Positions 40,987 through 52,404 are shown, numbered from the stretch's first letter. The stretch: DNA of 64,000 nucleotides from Phycisphaerae bacterium RAS2 (GCA_007753915.1 CP036352.1:930001-994000); one strand, 5' to 3'. A program made the numbers and translations. The notes: generated by a model not told the origin, from the letters alone.

Positions 40987-42309
40987 CTAGACCGACGCCA
41001 TGTCGCCATTGGGCAGGCCCACCTGCGTGACCGAAGCGGGCCGGAAGTGCGGATTCTTGGGAATGGGTCGCCCGTCGGCGCCCAACTCGTAATGCTCTTC
41101 CCATTTCAGGTGGTTCGCCATCTTGAACGGCGTGTCGGACGTGGTTTCAAAAATGGCCGGGCAGCCGTAGCAGAAGTGCTCCTTCAGCGCCGGGTCGTGC
41201 AGGATGGATTGCGGATTGGAAACCATCCTCCGAGCCTGACGATACTTCTCGTTGTTCCAGACCTCGCGCACGCTGGTCTGAAAGACGTTGCCCAGGACCC
41301 GCGCGTCGTCGCTCGCCGTGTATTGCTGGCCGATGCGATACGTGCAACAGGGGATCACGTCACCGTTGTACTTGATGACGATGTTTCCGTGCGGCCAGTA
41401 GCACTGCGGGACACGCTTGTTCTCGCGCGGCTTGATGACGCGGAACGTGCCGGGGTCGCGATCGACGTAATTGCCCAGGTCGCCCCAGAAATCGGTGAAC
41501 TGGTCGATGCCCCAGCCAAGCAGCAAATCGCGTGCCTGTTCCAGCTCATCCACATTATGCTGGAACTTGATGTATTGCACTTCAATCTTGGGATAAGTGC
41601 GGCCCAGCTCGCGCCGGAACTTGCACATGCGGTCTAGATTGTTGAGGACGCGCTCGATCCGCCCGCCGACGCGCGTCATCTCGTACTTTTTCTGCGATAG
41701 GCCGTCCACGCAGACTGTCAGGTGAGTGAGGCCGCTGTCGATCATGCGCTTCAACCGTGCGTCGGTCAGTGAGAAACTGAAGTTCGTGCTGATGTGCACG
41801 TTCAACTTCGCGTCGCGAGCGATCGAGCACATCTCGTCCATGTCCGGGTGAACGAGCGGATCGCCTACATAGTAGAGCGAAACGGCCGACGCCTTGCCGC
41901 GGATCTCGTCGATGATGCGCCGGAACTGCTCGACGCTCATGCGATGCTGCGGCTTGAACTCCTGTTTTTCGAGCTGTGAATCACCGTGCGGATCGGCGTG
42001 GACGCACGTCGTGCAGCTCAAGTTGCACATCGGCGAAATGTCGATCTTGACGATGACCGGCATGGCGCGCATCCGCTCGCTCTTGAGAAAGAATTGCACG
42101 CCGGTGGTCGCCATGTTCATGAAACGGCGAAACGTAAGTTGCTCGACAAACCAACCGCTGCGCCGAAGGGCGCCGCCGATCATCTGGTGGATGTACGAGC
42201 CGCGCCGGGCAAGCCGCTGCACGAGGCGGATCGGACTAAGCCGGGACGCGAGGCTCGGACGCGCCCCTGCGCCGGTCCCCGCTCCGATGTCATCCTTGTG
42301 CGCAATCAT
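40987..42309 (-). CDS. Radical SAM protein with SPASM domain
   Basis: A 440-residue radical SAM enzyme. The AdoMet cluster motif CNLSCTTC is at residues 95-102, within VIVKIDISPMCNLSCTTCVHADPHG, followed by GKASAVSLYYVGDPLVHPDMDEM. The C-terminal SPASM part carries further cysteines: CYWPHGNIVIKYNGDVIPCCTYRIGQQY and HFCYGCPAIF, which would hold auxiliary iron-sulfur clusters. SPASM proteins modify peptides or sugars. No RiPP precursor peptide is next to it in the 600 bases upstream, so the substrate is unknown. A membrane-affine helical N-terminus of about 80 residues is present. Confidence 0.9.
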   Translation of the reverse strand: MIAHKDDIGAGTGAGARPSLASRLSPIRLVQRLARRGSYIHQMIGGALRRSGWFVEQLTFRRFMNMATTGVQFFLKSERMRAMPVIVKIDISPMCNLSCTTCVHADPHGDSQLEKQEFKPQHRMSVEQFRRIIDEIRGKASAVSLYYVGDPLVHPDMDEMCSIARDAKLNVHISTNFSFSLTDARLKRMIDSGLTHLTVCVDGLSQKKYEMTRVGGRIERVLNNLDRMCKFRRELGRTYPKIEVQYIKFQHNVDELEQARDLLLGWGIDQFTDFWGDLGNYVDRDPGTFRVIKPRENKRVPQCYWPHGNIVIKYNGDVIPCCTYRIGQQYTASDDARVLGNVFQTSVREVWNNEKYRQARRMVSNPQSILHDPALKEHFCYGCPAIFETTSDTPFKMANHLKWEEHYELGADGRPIPKNPHFRPASVTQVGLPNGDMASV

Positions 42310-42928
42310 GCCGCCTGCCTCTTTCCTCTGCCGAGCCGCGACGCCCCTCCATGACCGTCTTCTCGGAATTCACAACGGGTCGCCTGGAACGGGACCCGGC
42401 TGACAGGTAACCAAATCGACCAGCGGGAGGTAGGCACTTCGACGCAATACGGCTGAAATTCTCGCAGCGGCTTCGCGGATCAATCCGCTCGGCCGGCGAC
42501 GCCTCTCCCCGCTCATAACCTGCTTCAATTCTACGACTTGCCACACGGCGCGGCAAGGAACCTCCCGCACGAATATCGGCTTGCGTTCGCAGGAATGGCT
42601 TTCGCACAATGCCCACAGAGGTCGCCGAGTTAGGTTTTCGGAGGCATCACAGGCCGCAAGCACCGGAGCTTCATAGGCTCTTTTCCGATCTGGGCGTCAT
42701 AACTGGGTGCAAAATAAGTACTTGACTTGAAGGGGCATGGATAGGATTCTTTTGCGTCCCGTTTTCGGGCGACTACACTCTCGGACCCTCAGGGGTCGGG
42801 TGATGGCAAGAGCAAGATGAGTCACCCGGGGTACGGAATTGGGCAGGTTGATCAGTTGATGGGGGCATGGATGGACAGGTGTCTTCCTCCCGCCGATGTG
42901 GGCCGGGAAAGCGGAATCGAGCGGTAGC
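42310..42928. other. 619-bp gap with no supported gene
   Basis: No open frame here has coding character or conserved motifs. A GC stem with GACCC and GGGTC arms around TCAG lies at about 42774-42788 and a lone TTGACT at 42722 lacks a matching -10 at 16-18 bases. SRP RNA, tmRNA and RNase P cores were looked for and not found. It probably holds the promoters of the divergent radical SAM and DksA-like genes. Confidence 0.6.
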
Positions 42929-43669
42929 ATGGCAACAAAGAAGTCAGCGACAAAGAAAACGGCGGCGAAAACTGCCAAGCCTGCGGCACGCGCGAAGCCC
43001 GCGGACTCCAAGTCCGCTTCCAAGGCAAAGCCCGCCAAGGCTGCGAAGCCGGCGAAAGTCTCGGCCAAACCGAAACCCGAGCCGCGCGCCGAGTCGAAAC
43101 CGGCGCCAAAAGTGGTTGCAACGGAGAAGGCAGCGCCCGCGCCCAAGGCGCGCAAATCGGAGTCGCCGCGCCGCCTCGTCGCTGCGCAATACGGTCCGGA
43201 TGACATACGGACGCCGTCGCGCGCGTCGGTTGCCGCGGAGGTCGCGCTGGACGAAGGACCGGCCAAGCCCCAGAAGCCCGCGGTGGATGCCGAATGGATG
43301 GCAACGATTCGCGATGCCATGGTCCAGCAGCGACACGAGTTGTTGTCGGTTGTGTCGTCCACGCAGGCGCAGATGGCGGAAAAGGCCGGCGACCTTCCCG
43401 ACGTGAGCGATCGGGCCTCGGAAGGGTTCGAAGATGAACTGGCGGTCGGGTTGATCGCCATTGAAGCCGCGAAGCTTGATGACATCGAGGCCGCGATCAA
43501 GCGAATCGACGACGGCAGTTACGGGCTTTGTCTCGATTGCGGCAAAGCGATTCCACGAAAGCGGCTCGAAGTGCTGCCGTTCGCGCGGCGGTGCCTGGCC
43601 TGTGCAGGCGAGTCCGAGCGGCGCGTGCGCGAAGTGGACGAAATCGAAGTCGAAGACGACAGCGACTAG
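42929..43669 (+). CDS. DksA/TraR-type zinc-finger protein with histone-H1-like tail
   Basis: A 246-residue protein in two parts. Residues 1-80 are dominated by Lys, Ala and Pro (MATKKSATKKTAAKTAKPAA and similar), like bacterial histone H1/HctB tails. Residues 120-246 are DksA-like: a coiled coil with the acidic tip DxxDxA (D158, D161, A163 in DLPDVSDRASEGFEDE), IDDGSYGLCLDCGKAI and FARRCLACAGE, giving a four-Cys zinc site at 201, 204, 222, 225. DksA proteins enter the secondary channel of RNA polymerase and act with ppGpp. The tail suggests added DNA binding. ATG 42929 was chosen; an earlier ATG at 42896 is possible. Confidence 0.85.
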   Translation: MATKKSATKKTAAKTAKPAARAKPADSKSASKAKPAKAAKPAKVSAKPKPEPRAESKPAPKVVATEKAAPAPKARKSESPRRLVAAQYGPDDIRTPSRASVAAEVALDEGPAKPQKPAVDAEWMATIRDAMVQQRHELLSVVSSTQAQMAEKAGDLPDVSDRASEGFEDELAVGLIAIEAAKLDDIEAAIKRIDDGSYGLCLDCGKAIPRKRLEVLPFARRCLACAGESERRVREVDEIEVEDDSD

Positions 43670-43708
43670 CGCATCGCCTGATTCAGCGGGGCTGTTCGGT
43701 CGCGCGGG

Positions 43709-44071
43709 CTACTGCTTCTTCATCGTCATCTTTTTGCCGTCCTGGCGCAGCTCCAGGGTTGGCCCCATCATCATGTACGTCGCGCCGTACTTTCGTTCCG
43801 GTTTGCCCGGCGTGACGAGCTTCAGGTTCATGCCGTCGAATTGATACGTCCCGGCGAGGCGCACATTCTCATCGCCTTGCTTGGCGACCGCGGTGTAGCT
43901 GCCGTCGTCCTTGAACTGGGCATTGGTGATGTAAAACGCTTCGTCCTTCGGCTCGGGGTCGGTCTTCCAGGTTCCGACGATCGCCTGGCTGCAACCGCAG
44001 GCAAGGACGAGGAACCCCAGCGCCGGCATCGCACCTTTCATCCATCCTTTGATGATTCGTGAACTCGACAT
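43709..44071 (-). CDS. Small lipocalin-like lipoprotein
   Basis: A 120-residue exported protein with a signal peptide and lipobox (LGFLVLACGC, Cys 27) and a short beta-rich mature part beginning VGTWKTDPEPKDE, with repeated strands (AQFKDDGSYTAVAKQ, VRLAGTYQFDGMNLKLVTPGK, PTLELRQDGKKMTMKK). The G-x-W start and alternating strands resemble small lipocalin-like domains. No ligand or reaction can be assigned. It is alone between the DksA-like gene and infA on the opposite strand. Confidence 0.8.
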   Translation of the reverse strand: MSSSRIIKGWMKGAMPALGFLVLACGCSQAIVGTWKTDPEPKDEAFYITNAQFKDDGSYTAVAKQGDENVRLAGTYQFDGMNLKLVTPGKPERKYGATYMMMGPTLELRQDGKKMTMKKQ

Positions 44072-44260
44072 GTCAGGACCCTCGCATGAAAAAAGGCCGT
44101 CAAGCGGACCACTCGCCGCACTTCATCAAGCTAGCCCCCGCGCCGCAGCTTGTCAAAAGCCGATCGACTTGTCGCCGCCGGCGGGGGCGGTTAGCATGGC
44201 CGCCCACGGATTAAGTACACACCGGCGAGCGGACGCCCGCTGCGGATGCCAAAGGAGTTT

Positions 44261-44485
44261 ATGTCCAAGTCGGAAGTGATCGAAGTCGAGGCCCAGGTCG
44301 TGCAGGCGCTGCCGAACACCATGTTCCGCTGCGAATTCGAACTGGGCGGCAAGAAGCACATGGTGCTGACCCACATCGCGGGCCGGCTCCGAAAGAATTT
44401 CATTCGCATCCTTCCGGGCGACAACGTTCGCCTGGAGCTAAGCCCCTACGACCTCACCCGCGGCCGCATCACCCGGCGGCTTTGA
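44261..44485 (+). CDS. infA: Translation initiation factor IF-1
   Basis: A 74-residue OB-fold protein that binds the 30S A site with IF-2 and IF-3. The fold is clear: [75 protein letters not shown] ends three bases before ATG 44261, which gives the usual N-terminus; an in-frame ATG lies at 44246. It is alone here, without the ribosomal protein genes often beside it. Confidence 0.94.
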   Translation: MSKSEVIEVEAQVVQALPNTMFRCEFELGGKKHMVLTHIAGRLRKNFIRILPGDNVRLELSPYDLTRGRITRRL

Positions 44486-44565
44486 TTCGCCTCTTTCATT
44501 CAGGCGCAATTATGCAAGCCCTCTGACGACGGGCGACCATCTGCCGTGCTTGTTGGGCTGGATCG

Positions 44566-46521
44566 CTAATCAGGCAATCCGTAGAACTCGAGCCGGGCGG
44601 GCGTGTCCGGCCGGGCGACGATGAGCTGGTTTCTAACCGTATCGAATTCAAGGAAGGCCGACGATGCGTTGGTGTTGTCGGCGGCGCGAGGCAGCGAGAT
44701 GGGAGAAAATGGTTCCTCCACGTAGGTGTCCATGTCAAAGATTCGCACGACCATGTCGAACTGGGTTGAGACGCGGCAGATGACCGCGATGCGGTTTCGC
44801 ACCGGATCAAAGGCCATGTTGAACAACTGTGGCCCGTCGCCACAGAGGTTGTTGATTACCTGAAGCGTGTCGAGGTTGTAGGTTCGAATCGCGCCACAGT
44901 TGGCCGGGCCGCCGAACTGCATGTTTACGTGCAACCTCCGCCGAGCGGAATCGACAATGACGCCTTCCGGGTTGTCATTGGCGCCGTCGTCGATCAGGAC
45001 ACTGTTCCCGCTGGCCAAGTCGACTTGATACAACTCAAAGTCACCTGCAAGGAAAAGCGCTCCGGTTTGCGCATCAATGCCTGAATCGGGCTGGCGTGGG
45101 ATACTGTAGAAGCCCGACGCCGGTCGATACTGAATCTGGTTGGTGACGCCAGTCTGCCCCGGCTCGAATTCATATACCTTGCCGGAAAGCCCGTCGCGCA
45201 CGTACGCGCGGTCGCCCCCTTGGTTCAGCACGATGCGCTTGAAGTCCGCGAGCCCTGCCACGCCGATTCCACTCGGAAAGTACTCAAAATCGGGATCAAA
45301 GCCGTACACACCGTCTCCAGCGGCAGCCATGAGTCCGTGAACCGGGTCGATCGCAAGGGCATCAATACTTTGAAAAGTCGGAACCGTCTGGTCCGGTGCG
45401 GCATTCGGCGCGAAACACAAGCTATTGATCCCCTGAAACAATGTTTGCGGCCCGAATTGAACGCCAAGTTCAAGCGTCGGAAATTCGAGCAGCGTCGCCG
45501 GGTTGGTCGAGCAGTCGATTCGATAGAGGTAATCCGTAAACATGACCGAGTCGTGCACGCCGATCAGGTTGACACCCCAAAGCGTTCCGTCGGGCATGCT
45601 GGCCAGGCTCCCGCCGCCCCTTCCCAGCGGCAATTCGCAAACCAGCGCTGCGGCTCCGGTGGACGTATTTATGGAGACAATTTGGGACGGTGCGGTGTGA
45701 TTTAATCCATACAGATGTCCATCAACCTGCGAGAAGGTCAGCCCCTGTACGTTTGAGAATTCGGTCGGATTGGGGCTAAGCGGGCCGATGAGGGAAGCTG
45801 TCCCCGTATTCGGGTCGATCGACCACAAGATGTCGGTGACATCGACCGTGTAAAGCAAACCCGTGGCCGGGTCGCGCGCCAAGCTGAAAACCATGCTCAA
45901 CGGGCCGTCTGTTCCCTCTAACCCGGTGGCTCCGATCTGCGTTCGTTCGCCGGTGTTTGGGTCGAACTCAAAGAGCGTCGCGAGGCGGCCCAGCGCGAAG
46001 ATATCCATGATGTAGAGTTTTCCACTGACTGGGTTGTAGTCCATCCCGACGACAAACCCCGCGTTCGAGCTGGGAGTGATTGGGAAACTCTCTGGGTAAC
46101 TGATTATGCGCGTGATCTGACCGGTCGCCGTATTGATTTGACCGAGAAAGTCGTCGTCGTGGTCCAACCCGTAAAAAACGCCGCCGGGAGCCGTGAGCGG
46201 GGCCCAGCTCCGTGTAGCGGGGTTGAATCGTCGAATTCGATTGCCGGCCGCCACGTACCCGAGCGTATGCGTCAGGTCCAGGGCGATGTTGCCGGGGGCC
46301 CCCCCAAGAAGCAATTCGCCTAACTTCTGAACTGCGCCGGGCGGGCTCGATTCGTCGGGCGAATCGCCTTCGTTGTCGCCATTCGGGCTTGGGTCGTCTT
46401 CGCCCTGGGGATCAGGTTGTGGTGCGCCGTTGTTGGAGTCACCCATGGGGCCGCACATCACACCCATCACCACAAACAGAGCAATCGCTGGGATGAGAAG
46501 TCGCATCAGGAAAGGTTTCAT
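44566..46521 (-). CDS. Large propeller-type lipoprotein of unknown role
   Basis: A 651-residue exported protein. A hydrophobic signal is followed by MGVMCGPMG, a likely lipobox, and then an acidic Asp/Pro/Gly/Ser linker (about residues 24-70), typical of surface lipoproteins. The remainder has repeated short segments of the form NxxTGxxTxI, DPxTGxLYxVD, SINTSTGAAALVCELP, as in SMP-30/NHL-like or other beta-propellers. No catalytic motif is visible. It was started at ATG 46521 (MKPFLMRLL) where AGGAGG precedes it. It could bind a surface polymer or protein; that is inference. Confidence 0.8.
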   Translation of the reverse strand: MKPFLMRLLIPAIALFVVMGVMCGPMGDSNNGAPQPDPQGEDDPSPNGDNEGDSPDESSPPGAVQKLGELLLGGAPGNIALDLTHTLGYVAAGNRIRRFNPATRSWAPLTAPGGVFYGLDHDDDFLGQINTATGQITRIISYPESFPITPSSNAGFVVGMDYNPVSGKLYIMDIFALGRLATLFEFDPNTGERTQIGATGLEGTDGPLSMVFSLARDPATGLLYTVDVTDILWSIDPNTGTASLIGPLSPNPTEFSNVQGLTFSQVDGHLYGLNHTAPSQIVSINTSTGAAALVCELPLGRGGGSLASMPDGTLWGVNLIGVHDSVMFTDYLYRIDCSTNPATLLEFPTLELGVQFGPQTLFQGINSLCFAPNAAPDQTVPTFQSIDALAIDPVHGLMAAAGDGVYGFDPDFEYFPSGIGVAGLADFKRIVLNQGGDRAYVRDGLSGKVYEFEPGQTGVTNQIQYRPASGFYSIPRQPDSGIDAQTGALFLAGDFELYQVDLASGNSVLIDDGANDNPEGVIVDSARRRLHVNMQFGGPANCGAIRTYNLDTLQVINNLCGDGPQLFNMAFDPVRNRIAVICRVSTQFDMVVRIFDMDTYVEEPFSPISLPRAADNTNASSAFLEFDTVRNQLIVARPDTPARLEFYGLPD

Positions 46522-46821
46522 GGTTCCTCCTGCTTTGGAGAAGCGTTGCGGTCGACGTTCGCCAGCAGAATCGCAGCGGCGTCGATGAGTCATCGATGCG
46601 CGGTACATCGGACCGGCTATCAACAAGAGACTCTCGCGATTTTCTCATTAATTGCTGACATGAGTCAATCGTCACAGAGCGATTTTGGTATCGAATCCCC
46701 GATTCGGCGCTCTCAAGGGCGGTTCGAGACGAAATAGACCCTGCCTGTCGCACGGGAATGGCGGTTCGAGTCCACGGAAGGCCGAATGAAACGGTACTTG
46801 CGGCCGACGTTGCGGCGCCGA
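46522..46821. other. 300-bp intergenic region
   Basis: The gap lies between the minus-strand PhoH gene's end and the start of the large lipoprotein. It would carry the lipoprotein promoter, but no convincing -35/-10 pair was found. A GGTTCGAGTCC near 46763 resembles a tRNA T-arm but cannot fold, so it was not called. Confidence 0.5.
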
Positions 46822-47781
<960 letters not shown>

Positions 47782-47807
47782 GCGGGGGGCGACTCCTCCT
47801 GTGGGGA

Positions 47808-48713
47808 TTATCTTAACAGCATCCAGCAGGCCGCGGGAGCCGACAGAATCAACGAATCAATCAGATCCAGCACGCCGCCGAACGCGGGAATCGCCGCTGC
47901 CGAGTCCTTCGCCTGCGCGTCGCGCTTGATGAGCGATTCGAGCAGGTCGCCGGCCTGACCCAGCAAGGCCATGATCGCGCCGAATGCGACGATCGGGCCG
48001 ACCTGGAGCGAGCCATCGTCAGCCACAACAAACGGCCCGAGCGATTCGCGCATGAAATGGGCGATCAGGAACGCCGTGCCAATTGAGAAACCGATGCCGC
48101 CGATCAGACCTTCGTAGGTTTTCTTGGGGCTAAGCCAGGGGATGAGCTTCGTGCGGCCGATGGCCAGCCCCGTGAAATAGGCGCCGATGTCGCAGGCCTT
48201 GGCCGTGGCGACGAAGTACACCAGAGGCCAGACCGATCCGTCGGGCGACTCGACGCGCAGCCGCACAAGGAATGCGGGGAAGAGCCCGAGGTACAACACG
48301 ACGAACGTTGTCGCGGCGAGATCGGCCGCCGCCCGTTCGGTGCGGCGACGGTGGCCGATGAAAAGAAACGCGCCGGCGAACGCGGCCACAAGAAGGCCGA
48401 CCGTGAGTTGATAATCGATGGTCGCGGGCGCGCTTTCCAGGTTGAGCCAGCGGTTGTGCGCGGCGAGCGGCGCGAGGACGATTGCCACACACATGGCAAT
48501 CGGCCAGGCGCGGCGGGGGTCCAGACCCGCGCCACGGAGCAGGGCGGTCAGTTCGATGCCGCCGACAACGGCGATCGCCGCGACGATGAGCATGACGATG
48601 AGGCCGTCCGCGCGCGGCAGGGCGGCCGACGCGCTCACTCGGGCGTCGGCGATGAAGAGGCCGACCAGGGCCGCAATGAGCAGGGCGCCGAAAAACAATC
48701 GGTGGCGAAGCAT
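47808..48713 (-). CDS. cdsA: Phosphatidate cytidylyltransferase
   Basis: A 301-residue membrane enzyme that makes CDP-diacylglycerol from phosphatidate and CTP, the branch point of phospholipid synthesis. It has eight or so hydrophobic helices, beginning with HRLFFGALLIAALVGLFIADA and including ATAKACDIGAYFTGLAIGRTKLIPWLSPKKTYEGL. The C-terminal signature reads SLIKRDAQAKDSAAAIPAFGGVLDLIDSLIL. Compared with the consensus K-D...PGHGGxxDRxD, the His is Phe and the Arg is Leu, a variant I have seen in planctomycete homologues. It precedes phoH in a minus-strand series. Confidence 0.92.
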   Translation of the reverse strand: MLRHRLFFGALLIAALVGLFIADARVSASAALPRADGLIVMLIVAAIAVVGGIELTALLRGAGLDPRRAWPIAMCVAIVLAPLAAHNRWLNLESAPATIDYQLTVGLLVAAFAGAFLFIGHRRRTERAAADLAATTFVVLYLGLFPAFLVRLRVESPDGSVWPLVYFVATAKACDIGAYFTGLAIGRTKLIPWLSPKKTYEGLIGGIGFSIGTAFLIAHFMRESLGPFVVADDGSLQVGPIVAFGAIMALLGQAGDLLESLIKRDAQAKDSAAAIPAFGGVLDLIDSLILSAPAACWMLLR

Positions 48714-48722
48714 TCGGGCAAG

Positions 48723-50141
48723 TTAGGGGGAAGCGGCGGGCTTGGCCAGTCCGCGGGCGGTCAGCGCATCCACGTTGAACGAAACGGGCTTGCAGGCCGG
48801 GGCGGGTTTGCCGTCCTTCGCGAAGGCGACGTGCAGGCGGCGGCGGTTCGGCTCGAAGACGACGCTGTGATGCGTCTCCAGCCGCGACCCATCGCAGGCG
48901 ACGCTGCGAAGCAACTCCCACGCGCGCGACGGATCCACCGGGATGCCCCGCTGTGAGCACGTGACCAACTGATCCTGGAGCTTCTCATACCGGTCGCAGG
49001 ATTGCGGCGCGGCCCGCAGGCAGTAGTGGTTGGTGCAGATGAGGAACTCCTGCTTCGAATACGTCTCCGTTCGCTGGGCCGGCTTGTCGGAGTAGCGCGG
49101 CGGCGGATCGATCATCGTCTTGCGCGAGTGGCGCTTCATGGTGGCGCGATTGGCTTCGCCGTCGGCCGGGGGGTATTCGTCCTGCCGCACCGTGACGCCG
49201 CGATCCATGGCGAGGTTGCCGTCGTACTCGATCACGGCGAAGGGCTTGCCGCCGTCGGGCTTGTGGGGCCAGGCCACGGGAATGTTGTTGCCGACGAGGA
49301 CGATTCGCTTCTTGAAGACGGCTGTAAACTTCTCAATCGCCGTGTCGTCGCCGGCCGCCTCCAGCGCCTCGCGCAGCGCCATCGCCCGCGGCGTGAAGCC
49401 AAAGGGCATGGTCGGCCGCAGCGCCGGCACGTCGTGCAGGCTGCCGCAGACGCCGGCGTCGTTCATCGCCGTGAGCGCGCCGGCGAATCCCGGCCACGTC
49501 ACCGAGACCCATCCGCGCGACCGCGTCGAATCATCCGGCAGGTGCGCGATGATCAACTCCGTGCCGTGCAGGGCCTTAATGCCGTGCCAGTCGAGATTTC
49601 GCCCGCAGACCGTGCCGCCGTCGCCCGTGAGACTGCCCCAAGCGGCGAACGATGAACACGCGAGCCGGGACAGTTCGGGAATGCACGCGACGGTGAACAA
49701 GTCGTCGTAGGTGATCGCGCGATCGAGCGACGAAATGCGGGCCGTGTCCCCCAGGCGCTTCTGGATGCCCTCCAGCATCCCGCGAACTTCGTCCTGATAC
49801 CGCGGCAGCAGGCTCATCATCCGCAGGAACGCCTGCGCGCGCTGCTCGAACTCCGCCGTGTCGGTCACTGTCTCGCGCAGATAGCCATCCAGCAGGGCGA
49901 CGATGTCGGGCGCGAGCAGATAACCGTGCGCGAAGCCGCGCTCGTGGGGCTTGCCCCAGACGGTTAGCACTCGCGCGCCGTCGATCGACTCCAGTTTGCC
50001 GGTGACTTCGACGCCGTCGCGATTGGCCGTCTTCGTCGCGGTATCGTCCGCGCGAAGCGGCATTGTGCAAACCACCGCGACCAGCGCGAAAGCCGACAGC
50101 GATCGGAACCCGAGCGTGCGATTCAGGAATTGCGTAGCCAT
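48723..50141 (-). CDS. C45-type Ntn hydrolase/acyltransferase, exported
   Basis: A 472-residue exported enzyme of the C45/AAT group (acyl-CoA:6-aminopenicillanate acyltransferase-like, phospholipase-B-like). A signal peptide ends near residue 31 (LSAFALVAVVCTMPLRADD). The pro-region covers to about 161; the predicted nucleophile is the Cys of RLACSSFAAWGSLTGDG (Cys162), with the GGTVCGRNLDWHG motif next. N-terminal processing just before Cys162 is expected, as in the family. Such enzymes cleave or form amide bonds in peptides or N-acyl compounds. The neighbour on each side is unrelated. Substrate unknown. Confidence 0.85.
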   Translation of the reverse strand: MATQFLNRTLGFRSLSAFALVAVVCTMPLRADDTATKTANRDGVEVTGKLESIDGARVLTVWGKPHERGFAHGYLLAPDIVALLDGYLRETVTDTAEFEQRAQAFLRMMSLLPRYQDEVRGMLEGIQKRLGDTARISSLDRAITYDDLFTVACIPELSRLACSSFAAWGSLTGDGGTVCGRNLDWHGIKALHGTELIIAHLPDDSTRSRGWVSVTWPGFAGALTAMNDAGVCGSLHDVPALRPTMPFGFTPRAMALREALEAAGDDTAIEKFTAVFKKRIVLVGNNIPVAWPHKPDGGKPFAVIEYDGNLAMDRGVTVRQDEYPPADGEANRATMKRHSRKTMIDPPPRYSDKPAQRTETYSKQEFLICTNHYCLRAAPQSCDRYEKLQDQLVTCSQRGIPVDPSRAWELLRSVACDGSRLETHHSVVFEPNRRRLHVAFAKDGKPAPACKPVSFNVDALTARGLAKPAASP

Positions 50142-50178
50142 GCGGCTATTGTAGGCGAAATCGCAGCAGCCGATCCGT

Positions 50179-51384
<1,206 letters not shown>

Positions 51385-51721
51385 CGGTCGTTTCTCCGGT
51401 CGTGGGTCGATGCGGCACGGGCCGCGGGGTCTGATTCGTCCATTCGCCGCGCGGCCCTGCATCCATGGCCGAAGCATCGCGCGACGGCCATATCATGGGC
51501 GCGCTTCCGGCGGTTGGCAAGGGGAATTTTCGGAAAAAGTTAGGGCCTGTTCGGGGCGGGCCTTGGGGGCGAAAGCGAGGGGTGGCGGCGGTTCGGGCCG
51601 GGGCTTGCGTTCAGCCAACAGGATGATTCCAAACTCCCTCTGGCGGTCTCGTGCGCCGCGCCGTACGCCAGGGTGAGAATTTCCGCGTCATTAGTCCGCT
51701 GCGATAGCCCGGCCAGCGTGG
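51385..51721. other. 337-bp gap: recA leader and flank
   Basis: The gap holds the recA promoter (minus strand) and, further right, only weak short frames with no coding character. It is GC-rich near recA and becomes AT-richer to the right, where the zinc-ribbon array begins. Confidence 0.55.
51492..51520 (-). promoter_or_regulatory. Candidate recA promoter
   Basis: On the minus strand TTGCCA (51515-51520) and CATGAT (51492-51497) are 17 bases apart, five of six and four of six matches to sigma-70 hexamers, about 110 bases before the recA start. No SOS-box palindrome (GAAC..GTTC or CTGT..ACAG) overlaps it. Confidence 0.5.
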
Positions 51722-52291
51722 TCATCCGATTGGCCTTGTCGAGTCATCGAGAGTTTTGCTTATTGCATTCCCCATCAGCGCGCGCTGATCTTCGGGAATC
51801 ACCATTCCGCATTCGGGGCAGCAACCGAAAGTGTTTCTATGCAAGTCGTAACCACAACCATGGCAATTGCCCGGCTTGCGGTAGCTGGCCCTCGCTGAAT
51901 GCCGCAAATAGATGATTAGGCAGACAAGAAATCCAAGCGGTAGCCAGCAAGGCACCTGCAGCCCAACGACATTCTTCGGCTTATGCAAACTACAGTGGAA
52001 TCTCCAAGTTTCAGTTGTTGCCCGCTTTGATAGCTCGTCCGAGAGCATGGAGAAAGATTTAATGCCAACTGGATACACTTGGTCAAAGTATTTGTTTGTA
52101 GGATTTCTATAATGAATAATGGCTATGCTGAACGGAGACAAAGCTAGACTGATCGACTGTATGCGGATATTGATGTATGATCGCGACAAGCCAAGGTATA
52201 GATGAACACAAAGGCTAGACAGTATGAGGAGCCAAGCGTTTGCTCTCATAATGCGGTTACAAGTAATAGGATTTCCCCTGTAGAGTGTCAT
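51722..52291 (-). CDS. Zinc-ribbon membrane protein 1
   Basis: A 189-residue protein of the planctomycete small membrane type: a hydrophobic helix near the start (AWLLILSSLCVHLYLGLS), a lumenal middle, a second helix (VPCWLPLGFLVCLIIYLRH) and a C-terminal zinc ribbon NCHGCGYDLHRN...CCPECG, with two CxxC pairs. I know of no function for these ribbon-ended proteins, which occur many times per genome in planctomycetes. It is AT-richer than flanking genes and is the first of three such genes in one direction here. Confidence 0.7.
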   Translation of the reverse strand: MTLYRGNPITCNRIMRANAWLLILSSLCVHLYLGLSRSYINIRIQSISLALSPFSIAIIHYRNPTNKYFDQVYPVGIKSFSMLSDELSKRATTETWRFHCSLHKPKNVVGLQVPCWLPLGFLVCLIIYLRHSARASYRKPGNCHGCGYDLHRNTFGCCPECGMVIPEDQRALMGNAISKTLDDSTRPIG

Positions 52292-52330
52292 TGTCTATTA
52301 CCACAAGTAACCCAAAGACGAGAAAAGGGG

Positions 52331-52404
52331 AAGGCCGAGTGGCCCATCCTTTGCGAAGCAAAGCGTGGGGTTGCGATGATGACCCATCCGTCCGAATCGT
52401 TCGG
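52331..52404. repeat. Degenerate hairpin repeat, copy A
   Basis: A roughly 70-base element with the core TGGCCCATCCTTTGCGAAGC followed by AAAGCGTGGGG. CCCATCCTTTGC pairs with GCAAAGCGTGGG over a GAA loop with two mismatches. It lies between the first and second zinc-ribbon genes and is visibly related to copies B and C. Confidence 0.75.

Noticed and set aside
42722-42747. TTGACT with TAGGAT as a promoter
   Set aside because: The spacing is 14 bases, too short for a sigma-70 promoter.
42310-42928. SRP RNA, tmRNA or RNase P RNA in the gap
   Set aside because: None of the conserved cores of these RNAs was found on either strand.
46755-46780. GGTTCGAGTCC resembling a tRNA T-arm
   Set aside because: The flanking bases do not form the T-stem and no acceptor or anticodon arm can be found.
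51540-51725. 61-codon minus-strand frame between recA and the zinc-ribbon array
   Set aside because: No motif and no ribosome site; in the GC-rich recA flank.
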